64,000 bases of DNA from contig DBPW01000014.1 in NCBI GenBank assembly GCA_002305015.1, positions 1 to 64,000 on the forward strand. The letters are read 5' to 3'. Numbering within the stretch: position 1 is the first letter of the stretch; every line of letters starts with the position of its first letter. Source of the stretch: Bacteroidales bacterium UBA1410 (GTDB taxonomy: Bacteria; Bacteroidota; Bacteroidia; Bacteroidales; Dysgonomonadaceae). The notes under the pieces were generated by a model. It saw only the letters and a list, made by a program, of their open reading frames with translations. It did no database searches and was not told where the DNA came from. The translations under genes were made by a program, and so were the position numbers. Of the stretch, positions 1-7,952 are shown one piece after another.

Positions 1-110
1 TTGACCGCCTTTTTTTGAAAAAAAATGCAATTAAATAAAATTACACTGAAAATCAGAATGTTATAAAAGGGCATATTTTTGATTTTGTTTCTCAATCTTA
101 CTAAAAAGCC

Positions 111-130
111 ACGATTTTTATAGGAATCGT
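111..130 (-). terminator. weak terminator-like hairpin after the PDZ gene
   Basis: A 6-bp inverted repeat (ACGATT at 111-116, AATCGT at 125-130) lies just past the stop of the PDZ-protein gene. Read on the minus strand it is followed by GGCTTTTTAG. The stem is AT-rich and short, so this is a tentative intrinsic terminator. Confidence 0.35.
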
Positions 131-136
131 CAATTG

Positions 137-1567
137 TCAATAAGCAAGAATGGTCGAATGCGTAATTATTTCCGGCGCTACGCTAAAAATAAAATTCTTG
201 CCGTTCCGATCTATTTCAATGGTAAGTATGTCGGGGGTTTCCCAGTCGACATATTGATTAAAAATAAATAGATATGAAAATGCCGTTTTGTATCTTTTAT
301 TTTCAAAAGCCTTTGCTATTTCATTATAACGACTGATATTCCAAAACATACACTTATCAAAGCCATTGGTATCAGTGTAGCGTGTACTTTCGTCTCGATA
401 CTTCATTGTTTCGGCTATAAAAAGGCGATACGACTCGGTGAGCGATTTGATATCGTGATTAAAAGGATGGTTCTGTATTCTTTTTACCACATCTCCTGCT
501 TGAATTCCGACCTTATCTGCCGGCGAATCCGTATCAACAGAAACAATGGTTTTCAGATCATCCATATTATAATTAATTCCCGTATAATTATATTTCAAAT
601 GGTTTACCTGATAGGTACCTAACGAGAGATTCCCCGGATAAGGAAATTTCAAAAGGATAAGGGGTAAATTCATTTCAAGATAATTTTCTAATCCATAGTT
701 AGCCGACAAACGTTCTTTTACCTCGCTTTCCCAAATTAATACCATCTGTCCCGGTTCCATAAATTTACGGTCATAAAACCGATATCCAAATTCTAAATTA
801 TACATAATATCATTGATTTTCACTGCTTCTGATGGAGAATACACAGGTATTTTTACCATTCGCTTGTTTCGCATATCGAAGCGCCACGTCGGTCGATAAG
901 TATTCAACGTAGGTGAATTGGGATTAAATGCAGCATTGTTTTCATAACTGTAATAGGTTTGAATAATGAAATCGGGATCATTAGGATCTCTTGACATACC
1001 GCGTTCGGTAAGTACTCTTTCGAAAATGGCATTGATACGAGCATCAATTGCAGCCGTTTCCTTCTGAGCCGGGGCAAAATCAAATGTTTGATAATCGCTA
1101 AACTGTGCATTGGGATTGGAAGTGGTTTTTATGGGAATAAGAAAACGTCGATCCTGAACATCTTCCAAACTATAAAATGCAAATACTGAAGCCAATTGAG
1201 CCTCACTGATTGCGTTTTTCAACCGACAATTTTTTTTGATCGTTACACGACGAAAAGGTTGCCCAAGGTTACGAACGGCAATTTCCATTTCTTTTTCATT
1301 TTCGTCAAACCATGACATAACTGTGGAGCGAGGTTTTAGATACGTCCCTTTGCCATTCACTTCCATAATAATATCGTTCAACTTTAATCCTGCCCTTGCA
1401 GCCGGCGATCCGGGAATAATGCTCCTTATGATCGGTTCATGTTCGCCCCAGTTCGGATTGCTGCTTATATCGAAAGAAAAACCCAAATTGCACGTTTCGA
1501 TACCTGTTTGAGCATTAATAGCAATAATCGCCATAAAACTCAAAAAAGAAAAAATAATTTTTTTCAT
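137..1567 (-). CDS. exported two-PDZ protein with DUF4136-like middle domain
   Basis: This 476-aa protein starts with a signal peptide (MKKIIFSFLSFMAIIAINAQ) of the type I form usual in Bacteroidetes, so it should act in the periplasm or outer envelope. A PDZ domain follows at about residues 27-105, with the carboxylate-loop stretch around LGFSFD and the core PGSPAARAGLKLNDIIMEVN. A middle region at about 140-310 resembles DUF4136 (YQTFDFAP, then a helix ending in LTERGM and DPDFIIQTYYSY). A second PDZ domain lies at about 330-385 (SPADKVGIQAGDVVKRI). I see no protease domain or HTRA-type catalytic triad, so it is probably a binding or scaffold protein rather than an enzyme. It is a single gene transcribed leftward; its partner is unknown. 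Confidence 0.75.
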   Translation of the reverse strand: MKKIIFSFLSFMAIIAINAQTGIETCNLGFSFDISSNPNWGEHEPIIRSIIPGSPAARAGLKLNDIIMEVNGKGTYLKPRSTVMSWFDENEKEMEIAVRNLGQPFRRVTIKKNCRLKNAISEAQLASVFAFYSLEDVQDRRFLIPIKTTSNPNAQFSDYQTFDFAPAQKETAAIDARINAIFERVLTERGMSRDPNDPDFIIQTYYSYENNAAFNPNSPTLNTYRPTWRFDMRNKRMVKIPVYSPSEAVKINDIMYNLEFGYRFYDRKFMEPGQMVLIWESEVKERLSANYGLENYLEMNLPLILLKFPYPGNLSLGTYQVNHLKYNYTGINYNMDDLKTIVSVDTDSPADKVGIQAGDVVKRIQNHPFNHDIKSLTESYRLFIAETMKYRDESTRYTDTNGFDKCMFWNISRYNEIAKAFENKRYKTAFSYLFIFNQYVDWETPDILTIEIDRNGKNFIFSVAPEIITHSTILAY

Positions 1568-1581
1568 TCGTTTCTCATTTT

Positions 1582-1613
1582 CAAATGTAACATATCTATT
1601 TTCAACTCTTCAA
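1582..1613 (-). promoter_or_regulatory. Bacteroidetes-type promoter for the PDZ gene
   Basis: On the minus strand TACATTTG (1582-1589) fits the -7 consensus TAnnTTTG, and TTG (1611-1613) lies 21 nt upstream at the -33 position. Transcription would start about 8 nt before the ATG at 1567, giving a very short leader. Confidence 0.5.
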
Positions 1614-1617
1614 CAAA

Positions 1618-2112
1618 GATATGAATTTTCAACGGAGATTTATTCATGGGATTTGAATTTATATCCCTTGTATCAACATTATTGTCTAGCCTCTCTGCCT
1701 TTATTATTTAATTTCCTCTCAGATTCTCTTGCTTAAGCTCAATCGCCTGTCTTTCAGAAATTTTCAAAAGAGATGTTCACCCTTTTATCCTCCCCTTCAA
1801 ATTTACCGTCGAAGATAAATTCCTCCGTCAGATTTTCCGGCATCCCGGCCTAATATTTATTGAATATTCTTTAAAAATCAGTAACTAAGGTTCTGTTCTT
1901 CTCGTCATGGAGATAAATTCAGCTTTTGGTTTTTTGATTTCCTATTTTAAAAAAACACAAATGAGAAAATTAAAACAAATAAGGCAAAAGAAAAGTAAAC
2001 TATAGAGAAGAGCACGCAAATCTTTGGATGATGATGACGCTCTTACAAAGTTTTTTTGCATCTTTGTGTTACAATGTTGCATTAGATAATTGAATTCACC
2101 ATCAAATAAACG
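1618..2112. other. intergenic region without a supported gene
   Basis: The 615-bp gap between the divergent PDZ and YhcH genes is AT-rich. It holds promoter elements at its two ends and, in the middle, only one short minus-strand open frame (1754-1843, 29 codons, reading MPENLTEEFIFDG at its start). That frame has an in-frame stop just before its ATG and no promoter motif, so I do not call it a gene. It could be a remnant. I see no repeats, tRNA or mobile-element ends. Confidence 0.5.
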
Positions 2113-2146
2113 TTGTGGGTAAATTGAAAATTATCTTGTAAATTTG
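2113..2146 (+). promoter_or_regulatory. promoter for the yhcH-glgB-manA-hemH run
   Basis: TAAATTTG (2139-2146) matches the -7 consensus. TTG at 2113-2115 is 23 nt upstream, slightly longer than the usual 19-21. The predicted start, near 2153, leaves a leader of about 30 nt before the ATG at 2183. Confidence 0.5.
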
Positions 2147-2182
2147 TAAAATCGAATGTCTTATTTTTAAAACATATATATC

Positions 2183-2632
2183 ATGGTAGTCGATAATTTA
2201 TCCAATGCAACGATTTATTTTTCTCTGCATCCTTTATTCAAAAAAGCTTTTGATTTTATTAAAACACTGGACATAGAAAAAATTGAACCGGGATCAATCC
2301 AACTTGAGAAAGATTCATTAAAAGTTTACGTATCCGAAACAAAAATGAAAACAAAATCAGAGTCAACACTGGAGAAACATCAGAAATACATTGATATTCA
2401 AATCCCTATTAAGCAAAAAGAAACTTTCGGATGGAGCTCATCAACTCATTTGAAAAACTCTGTAAAAGGATATGATGCAATAAACGATATCGAATTTTTC
2501 AATGATGTTCCTTCGACTTATTTCACCATTTTACCCGGCGAATTTGCGATTTTTTTCCCCGAAGACGGGCATGCTCCTCTTATCGGCGAAGGAGAAACAA
2601 AAAAAATCATCATAAAGGTAGCTGTCATATAA
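2183..2632 (+). CDS. YhcH/YjgK/YiaL (DUF386) family protein
   Basis: This 149-aa single-domain protein matches the YhcH/YjgK/YiaL family, which also contains the EbgC subunit of evolved beta-galactosidase. Family-type features are the LEKHQKYIDIQIPI strand, where His and Glu would contribute to a metal site in the cupin-like barrel, and the C-terminal LPGEFAIFFPEDGHAPLIG. Members are linked to sugar-acid or sialic-acid catabolism, but the reaction is not settled for most. It is first in a + strand run with glgB five bases behind it, so here it sits with glycogen and mannose-phosphate genes. The substrate cannot be read from sequence. Confidence 0.85.
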   Translation: MVVDNLSNATIYFSLHPLFKKAFDFIKTLDIEKIEPGSIQLEKDSLKVYVSETKMKTKSESTLEKHQKYIDIQIPIKQKETFGWSSSTHLKNSVKGYDAINDIEFFNDVPSTYFTILPGEFAIFFPEDGHAPLIGEGETKKIIIKVAVI

Positions 2633-2651
2633 TCTTTTGAAATCAACTCTT

Positions 2652-4691
2652 ATGCTAGAAATAATTAAAAATGACCCATGGCTCAAGCCTTATGCACACG
2701 CAATAGAAAGTCGATACAACTATATTATAAACAAAGAAAATCAGTTGACTCAGAACGGCGAAATCAGCTTATCCGATTTTGCTACCGGATACCTTTATTT
2801 CGGACTGCAAAAAACAAATGAGGGGTGGTATTTAAGAGAATGGGCTCCTCATGCAACAGAAATCTTTCTGATTGGGTCATTCAACGACTGGCAATGCAAA
2901 GAATCGTATCGATTGAAACGGCTTGATCACGGCATCTGGGAAATAAAAATTCCACTCGAACATATTCATCATCTCGACTATTACAAACTGTTTGTCTGCT
3001 GGGAAGGTGGATGCGGCGAGCGTATCCCTGCATGGTGCAAATGGGTAATCCAAGACAAAAATACCCACATTTTTAGCGCTCAGGTGTGGGATCCCCCATC
3101 TCCCTATCAATTCAAACACCACCATTTTATACCCGACAAATCGCCCTTATTGATTTACGAATGTCATATAGGCATGGCTACAGAAAAAGAAAAAGTGGGA
3201 ACCTACGAGGAATTTCGAGTTGATGTTTTACCCCGTATTAAAGAAAACGGATACAACGCTATTCAGGTAATGGCCATACAAGAACATCCCTACTATGGAT
3301 CCTTCGGCTATCACGTTTCCAATTTCTTTGCACCTTCTTCCCGGTTTGGAACTCCGGAGGAGCTGCGTAAATTAATCGATACAGCCCACGACATGGGAAT
3401 TGCCGTTATTATGGATTTAGTACATTCGCATGCGGTCAAAAATGAGCTCGAAGGAATTGCCCGTATGGATGGTTCTTACGATTTGTATTTTCACAGCGAT
3501 CCCACTCGCAGATACCATAAAGCATGGGACTCTCTTTGTTTCGATTACGGTAAGAACGAAGTTCTGCATTTTCTTCTCTCCAATTGCAAATATTGGCTTG
3601 AAGAATATAAATTCGATGGCTTCCGTTTCGACGGAGTAACTTCCATGTTGTATTACGACCATGGATTGGGCACCGCTTTCACCAATTACGGCGATTACTA
3701 CAACGGCAACCAAGATATCGATGCCATTTGTTACCTTACCCTTGCCAATAAACTCATTCATCAGGTGAATACCGACGCCGTCACTATTGCCGAAGAGGTA
3801 AGCGGAATGCCTGGTTTGGGAGTCAAACCCGAAGCAGGGGGTTACGGTTTCGATTACCGAATGGCTATGAATATCCCCGATTTCTGGATTAAAATCATCA
3901 CCGAAAAGAAAGACGAAGATTGGCATCCATCTGCCATTTGGTGGGAAATGACTAACCGACGCGCCGATGAAAAAACAATTTCATATGCAGAATGTCACGA
4001 CCAAGCATTAGTAGGCGATAAAACAATTATTTTCAGACTGATTGATGCCGACATGTATTGGCACATGTCGAAACTTGTGCCCAGCACCGAAAAAGTCGAT
4101 CGTGGTATAGCTCTCCACAAGATGATCCGACTGGTTACAGCTACTACCATAAATGGTGGGTATCTTAATTTCATGGGTAATGAATTTGGTCACCCGGAGT
4201 GGATTGATTTTCCACGCGAAGGTAACGGATGGTCATTTAAATATGCCCGAAGACAATGGCATTTAGTTGACGATCACAACCTGAAATATCACTATTTAGC
4301 CGATTTCGACAAAGCAATGATAAAACTCATCAAATCAATTCCCAATTTTCAAGATACACCACTTATAAAATTGTGGGATAAAGATGGCGATAATGTGTTG
4401 GCATACTTGCGTGAAGACCTAATCTTCGTATATAATTTTCATCCTGTAAATTCGTACCAAGATTACGGTATACCTGCTCCTGAAGGCGAATATGCAATCA
4501 TCTTAAATAGCGATGATATTAATTTTGGAGGTTTTGGTCTTAATGACGACAGTATTCATCATTTCACACAATATGATCCTTCCTATGCCCCTCACAACAA
4601 GGGATGGCTTATGCTGTATCTACCGGCGCGTACGGCAATGGTATTAAAAAAGGTTAAAATACAAACAGGGAACAATATACAAAATAGTTGA
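2652..4691 (+). CDS. glgB: 1,4-alpha-glucan branching enzyme, GH13 (eukaryote-like type)
   Basis: The enzyme cuts alpha-1,4 glucan chains and rejoins them as alpha-1,6 branches during glycogen synthesis in the cytoplasm. An N-terminal CBM48-type module (REWAPHATEIFLIGSFNDW) precedes the GH13 barrel. The nucleophile Asp lies in FDGFRFDGVTSM, the acid Glu in TIAEEVSG, and the transition-state Asp in YAECHDQALVGDKT. The sequence resembles the group that includes eukaryotic GBE1. The frame is open back to a TTG at 2637, but I chose the ATG at 2652 (679 aa) because the family begins at this LEIIKNDPWLKPY stretch. It pairs functionally with the glycogen phosphorylase at the right edge of the window. 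Confidence 0.92.
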   Translation: MLEIIKNDPWLKPYAHAIESRYNYIINKENQLTQNGEISLSDFATGYLYFGLQKTNEGWYLREWAPHATEIFLIGSFNDWQCKESYRLKRLDHGIWEIKIPLEHIHHLDYYKLFVCWEGGCGERIPAWCKWVIQDKNTHIFSAQVWDPPSPYQFKHHHFIPDKSPLLIYECHIGMATEKEKVGTYEEFRVDVLPRIKENGYNAIQVMAIQEHPYYGSFGYHVSNFFAPSSRFGTPEELRKLIDTAHDMGIAVIMDLVHSHAVKNELEGIARMDGSYDLYFHSDPTRRYHKAWDSLCFDYGKNEVLHFLLSNCKYWLEEYKFDGFRFDGVTSMLYYDHGLGTAFTNYGDYYNGNQDIDAICYLTLANKLIHQVNTDAVTIAEEVSGMPGLGVKPEAGGYGFDYRMAMNIPDFWIKIITEKKDEDWHPSAIWWEMTNRRADEKTISYAECHDQALVGDKTIIFRLIDADMYWHMSKLVPSTEKVDRGIALHKMIRLVTATTINGGYLNFMGNEFGHPEWIDFPREGNGWSFKYARRQWHLVDDHNLKYHYLADFDKAMIKLIKSIPNFQDTPLIKLWDKDGDNVLAYLREDLIFVYNFHPVNSYQDYGIPAPEGEYAIILNSDDINFGGFGLNDDSIHHFTQYDPSYAPHNKGWLMLYLPARTAMVLKKVKIQTGNNIQNS

Positions 4692-4713
4692 AAATCATAA
4701 GGTTAACTAGAAT

Positions 4714-5691
4714 ATGAATTTATATCCTCTAAAATTTAATCCTATTCTTAAACCGGTTATCTGGGGTGGTTCGGATATTTGTAAATTCAAACATATAACA
4801 CCTCTCATTGATGGTATCGGTGAAAGTTGGGAAATATCCGGAGTAAAAGGTCACATCTCCATTATTTCAAATGGCGAGCTTGCAGGGACATCACTAGAAG
4901 AACTACTATTGAAAGAAAAAAGTCGATTGGTTGGCGAAAAAATATATGAAAAGTATGGAAATACATTTCCGTTGCTGATTAAGTTTATCGATGCTCGCGA
5001 CAATCTATCTATTCAGGTTCATCCGGACGATGAACTCGCTAAGAAAAGGCATAATTCTTTCGGAAAAACCGAAATGTGGTATGTAATTAATGCTTCGACC
5101 GATGCATTTTTATATTCAGGTTTCGAAAAAAGCATTACACCTGATGAATACGTCGAAAGAATAAAGAACGATACCTTTATCGAAACATTAAAAAAACATT
5201 ACGTAAAACCGGGAGATGTGTTTTTCATACCCGCCGGTCGGGTACATGCCATCGGCGCCGGATGTTTTATCGCCGAAATCCAGCAAACCTCAGACATTAC
5301 CTACCGTATTTATGATTATAACCGAAAAGATGCGGATGGCAATCCTCGCGAATTACATACAGAATTAGCAAAAGATGCCATCGATTATACCGTGTATCCC
5401 TCATATAAAACAGAGTACACGCCACATCTCAATCAAGCAGTAAGACTAGTGAATTGTCCCTATTTTACTACTAATTTGTTAGAGATAGATCAACCGATAA
5501 CACGCTCCTACCATCAACTCGACTCGTTCATCATTTATATCTGCATAAAGGGTGAAAGTATGATTAAAGACAACAAAGGAAATTTCATTCCACTGCGACA
5601 AGGTGAATCACTTCTTATCCCTGCAGATACCAATTCAGTGGAATTGATTCCATCTTTAAAAACGAAAATATTGGAAACTTATATTGAATAA
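4714..5691 (+). CDS. manA: mannose-6-phosphate isomerase, class I
   Basis: This 325-aa zinc enzyme interconverts mannose 6-phosphate and fructose 6-phosphate, feeding GDP-mannose synthesis or mannose use. The start LKFNPILKPVIWGG is typical of the short Bacillus/Bacteroidetes form. The metal-site segment IQVHPDDELAKK and the downstream GKTEMWYVI are clear, as is FIPAGRVHAIGAG with its metal-binding His. The C-terminal cupin half is present. It lies 22 nt after glgB and 12 nt before the ferrochelatase gene, so these are probably cotranscribed. Confidence 0.93.
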   Translation: MNLYPLKFNPILKPVIWGGSDICKFKHITPLIDGIGESWEISGVKGHISIISNGELAGTSLEELLLKEKSRLVGEKIYEKYGNTFPLLIKFIDARDNLSIQVHPDDELAKKRHNSFGKTEMWYVINASTDAFLYSGFEKSITPDEYVERIKNDTFIETLKKHYVKPGDVFFIPAGRVHAIGAGCFIAEIQQTSDITYRIYDYNRKDADGNPRELHTELAKDAIDYTVYPSYKTEYTPHLNQAVRLVNCPYFTTNLLEIDQPITRSYHQLDSFIIYICIKGESMIKDNKGNFIPLRQGESLLIPADTNSVELIPSLKTKILETYIE

Positions 5692-5703
5692 AAGACGAAA
5701 GCT

Positions 5704-6672
5704 ATGCGAGGTATTGTATTGGTAAATGTGGGGACACCTTCGAGCTATAAAAAAGCCGATGTTCAAAAATTTATCGGCGACATGCTGTCCGATCCCTTAG
5801 TTACAGGAAAATCTGAATGGTGGTCCGATTTTTTGGCACGCAACATTATTGCCCCTCTCTCTGCTTCTAAATCAGCAGAGAAATATAAGAAAATTTGGCG
5901 CAAAGAAGATCCCCAAATATCCCCTCTTCTTTACTTCATGCAAAAACTCGCCGACGAGCTGGAAGCAAAAAAAAATATTCCGGTAGAAATTGCTATGCGG
6001 TATGGAGAACCCACTTTTTCGGAAGCAATCAATAAATTGGAAGCGAAATGTCCTCTGATACACGAACTTGTTGTTTTTCCTCTTTATCCTCAATATGCCC
6101 AAGCTACTACTCAGACAGCCATCGACGAAATAGGACGTATATTCTATAAACGGCCACATTCTTTCCGCCTTAAAATCGTAAAACCCTATTTCAATCATCC
6201 GGCTTATATTCACGCCCTTGCAACTCATGCAAAGCCCTATCTCGAAAATGAATTCGACAAGCTGGTATTGAGTTATCATAGTTTACCTCTTAATCAAGTA
6301 GAAAAAGCATGGGAAAAAGGGAAAGAATTCGATTATGTATATCAGCTGAAAGAAACCAACCGACTTCTTTTAGATCAATTACATATCCCCCCCAAAAATG
6401 TTGTTCTTTTATATGCATCTCAACGCGGTAGCGGATGGCTAAAACCCTATTTATCTACCGATATTAGAGGGATAGCCAAACAGGGATGGAAAAAAATCGT
6501 TGTAATGTCTCCCGGATTCCCTATCGACAACATTGAAACGCTATATGATATCGATATCGAAGCCCGAAAATTATTCATGGAAGGAGGAGGAGAAAAATTC
6601 ACCTTTATCCCTTCTCTTAACAATGATCCATCTTTTGTAGAAGCCATCTGGAAAATTATTTCGGGAGTATAA
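5704..6672 (+). CDS. hemH: ferrochelatase
   Basis: It inserts Fe2+ into protoporphyrin IX, the last step of protoporphyrin-dependent heme synthesis. The 322-aa chain has the N-terminal LVNVGTPSSYKKADV, the segment PLYPQYAQATTQTAIDE, the catalytic-His motif VLSYHSLP, and the C-terminal SPGFPIDNIETLYDID with the conserved Glu residues. No other heme genes lie nearby, so it may serve to finish scavenged porphyrin, as proposed for some heme-dependent Bacteroidales; that is inference. It is last in the rightward run and converges with corA. Confidence 0.92.
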   Translation: MRGIVLVNVGTPSSYKKADVQKFIGDMLSDPLVTGKSEWWSDFLARNIIAPLSASKSAEKYKKIWRKEDPQISPLLYFMQKLADELEAKKNIPVEIAMRYGEPTFSEAINKLEAKCPLIHELVVFPLYPQYAQATTQTAIDEIGRIFYKRPHSFRLKIVKPYFNHPAYIHALATHAKPYLENEFDKLVLSYHSLPLNQVEKAWEKGKEFDYVYQLKETNRLLLDQLHIPPKNVVLLYASQRGSGWLKPYLSTDIRGIAKQGWKKIVVMSPGFPIDNIETLYDIDIEARKLFMEGGGEKFTFIPSLNNDPSFVEAIWKIISGV

Positions 6673-6757
6673 AAACAATTCCATTATTAGAAATTCTTTA
6701 TTTCGTGGAGAGTTGAAAATCATCTTCCTCTCCAAAATAATTAATCGATAATTACAT

Positions 6758-7822
6758 TTAGAACCACTTACGTTTTTTAAAGTACCCCAACATAACCAAA
6801 GCGATAACCACCATTATACCCCATACCATAAAATAGCCATATCGCCAATGTAATTCCGGCATATAATCGAAATTCATTCCATATACCCCGACGATAAAAG
6901 TAAGAGGAATAAAAATAACTGAAAATATAGTCAAAACGGTCATAATATCGTTTAAGCGGGTACTCATGGAAGAGTGATAAATATTCAACATATCATAAAG
7001 ACTTTCATGAAAATAATCGAGTATCTCAACTGTTTGGTTAATATTATCCCTCAGCTCCTTATAGTGTACTCGGTTTCCTTCCCTAATAAAATCAGTATCT
7101 AACTTCATGAGTGTAATAATTACCTCCCTCGCCGGTTTTATCTCACGACTTAAGTTGTTGATTTGACGTTTTAAATTATTGATAACTGCAAGAATCTCCT
7201 TGTCGGCGTTCAAAATTAATCGATCTTCCACATTTTCAATTTTTTCGTCGAATCTTCCTAAAATATACATATAGTTATCTATAATAACATCCAATAATGC
7301 AAACATCAGATAATCTGTGCCCGATGTTCGTATTTTCGTTTTATGCTTACGGATTCGTTCTTTAACAGGATTAAATGCATCTCCCCTCTTTTCCTGAAAC
7401 GTAATCAATAGATGTTCCATCATTACAAAGCTGACATTTTCAACCCATATTTTGCCTTTCTTTTCATGGAATTCCAGCATTTTGATCGAGACAAATAGGC
7501 CGTTATCAAATTCCTCGACCTGAGGGCGTAGAGAAGGATTCATTACATCCGACAAAATATAAGTGGGAATAGAGAACAATGCAGCGATATCAGACATCAA
7601 TGCTTCATTATGTAATCCATCGATATTTAACCAGGTGATAACCTCGGGATCGTTGTAAAAACGTAATTCTTCGGTTGACACAATATCTGCCTCTTTCACA
7701 TTTTCCGCATCAAAAGTGATGACATTCATAAAGACCCTATCGGTTTTTTTCTCACCACGAAATTTCAATTCGTATGGCGACAAACCAATGTCTTCTTTTC
7801 GCTTTACAGGTATGTGGGTCAT
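6758..7822 (-). CDS. corA: CorA-type magnesium/cobalt transporter
   Basis: This 354-aa inner-membrane channel has the standard CorA layout: a soluble alpha/beta N-terminal domain (about 1-230), a long stalk helix, and two C-terminal membrane segments. The signature GMN is present in VYGMNFDYMPELHW between the two segments (FSVIFIPLTFIVGVYG and GYFMVWGIMVVIALVMLGYF). It ends in a basic tail, KKRKWF. It is monocistronic, with a terminator upstream (7892-7930) isolating it from the mutB transcript. Confidence 0.93.
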   Translation of the reverse strand: MTHIPVKRKEDIGLSPYELKFRGEKKTDRVFMNVITFDAENVKEADIVSTEELRFYNDPEVITWLNIDGLHNEALMSDIAALFSIPTYILSDVMNPSLRPQVEEFDNGLFVSIKMLEFHEKKGKIWVENVSFVMMEHLLITFQEKRGDAFNPVKERIRKHKTKIRTSGTDYLMFALLDVIIDNYMYILGRFDEKIENVEDRLILNADKEILAVINNLKRQINNLSREIKPAREVIITLMKLDTDFIREGNRVHYKELRDNINQTVEILDYFHESLYDMLNIYHSSMSTRLNDIMTVLTIFSVIFIPLTFIVGVYGMNFDYMPELHWRYGYFMVWGIMVVIALVMLGYFKKRKWF

Positions 7823-7851
7823 AAAAAGTCAGGTTTTATGGTGATAGAATA

Positions 7852-7859
7852 CAAACATA
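7852..7859 (-). promoter_or_regulatory. -7 element upstream of corA
   Basis: TATGTTTG on the minus strand matches TAnnTTTG, 30 nt before the corA ATG. I found no good -33 TTG at the expected distance, so support rests on the -7 box and its location. Confidence 0.4.
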
Positions 7860-7891
7860 AACACCGTAAAGATAAATCTCTTTCATGAAAG

Positions 7892-7930
7892 AAAAAAACC
7901 GTCTTCGTTCAAATTTCGAAGGCGGTTTTT
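7892..7930 (-). terminator. intrinsic terminator of the mutA-mutB run
   Basis: A 14-bp near-perfect inverted repeat (AAAAACCGTCTTCG at 7894-7907 and CGAAGGCGGTTTTT at 7917-7930, one G-T wobble) flanks a 9-nt loop. On the minus strand the stem runs into a T tract directly after the mutB stop at 7953. T runs flank both sides, so it could work in both directions. Confidence 0.85.
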
Positions 7931-7952
7931 AGCATTATGGAATTGTTATCTT

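Noticed and set aside
1754..1843. 29-codon minus-strand frame as a small gene
   Set aside because: A stop lies just before the ATG, there is no promoter box, and nothing distinguishes it from chance.
3417..3926. Open frame of 169 codons opposite glgB
   Set aside because: It is a shadow of the catalytic region of the branching enzyme, with no independent start signal.
6707..6733. GGAGAG/CTCTCC hairpin between hemH and corA as a terminator
   Set aside because: The 6-bp stem has a 15-nt loop and no T run on either side; too weak to call.
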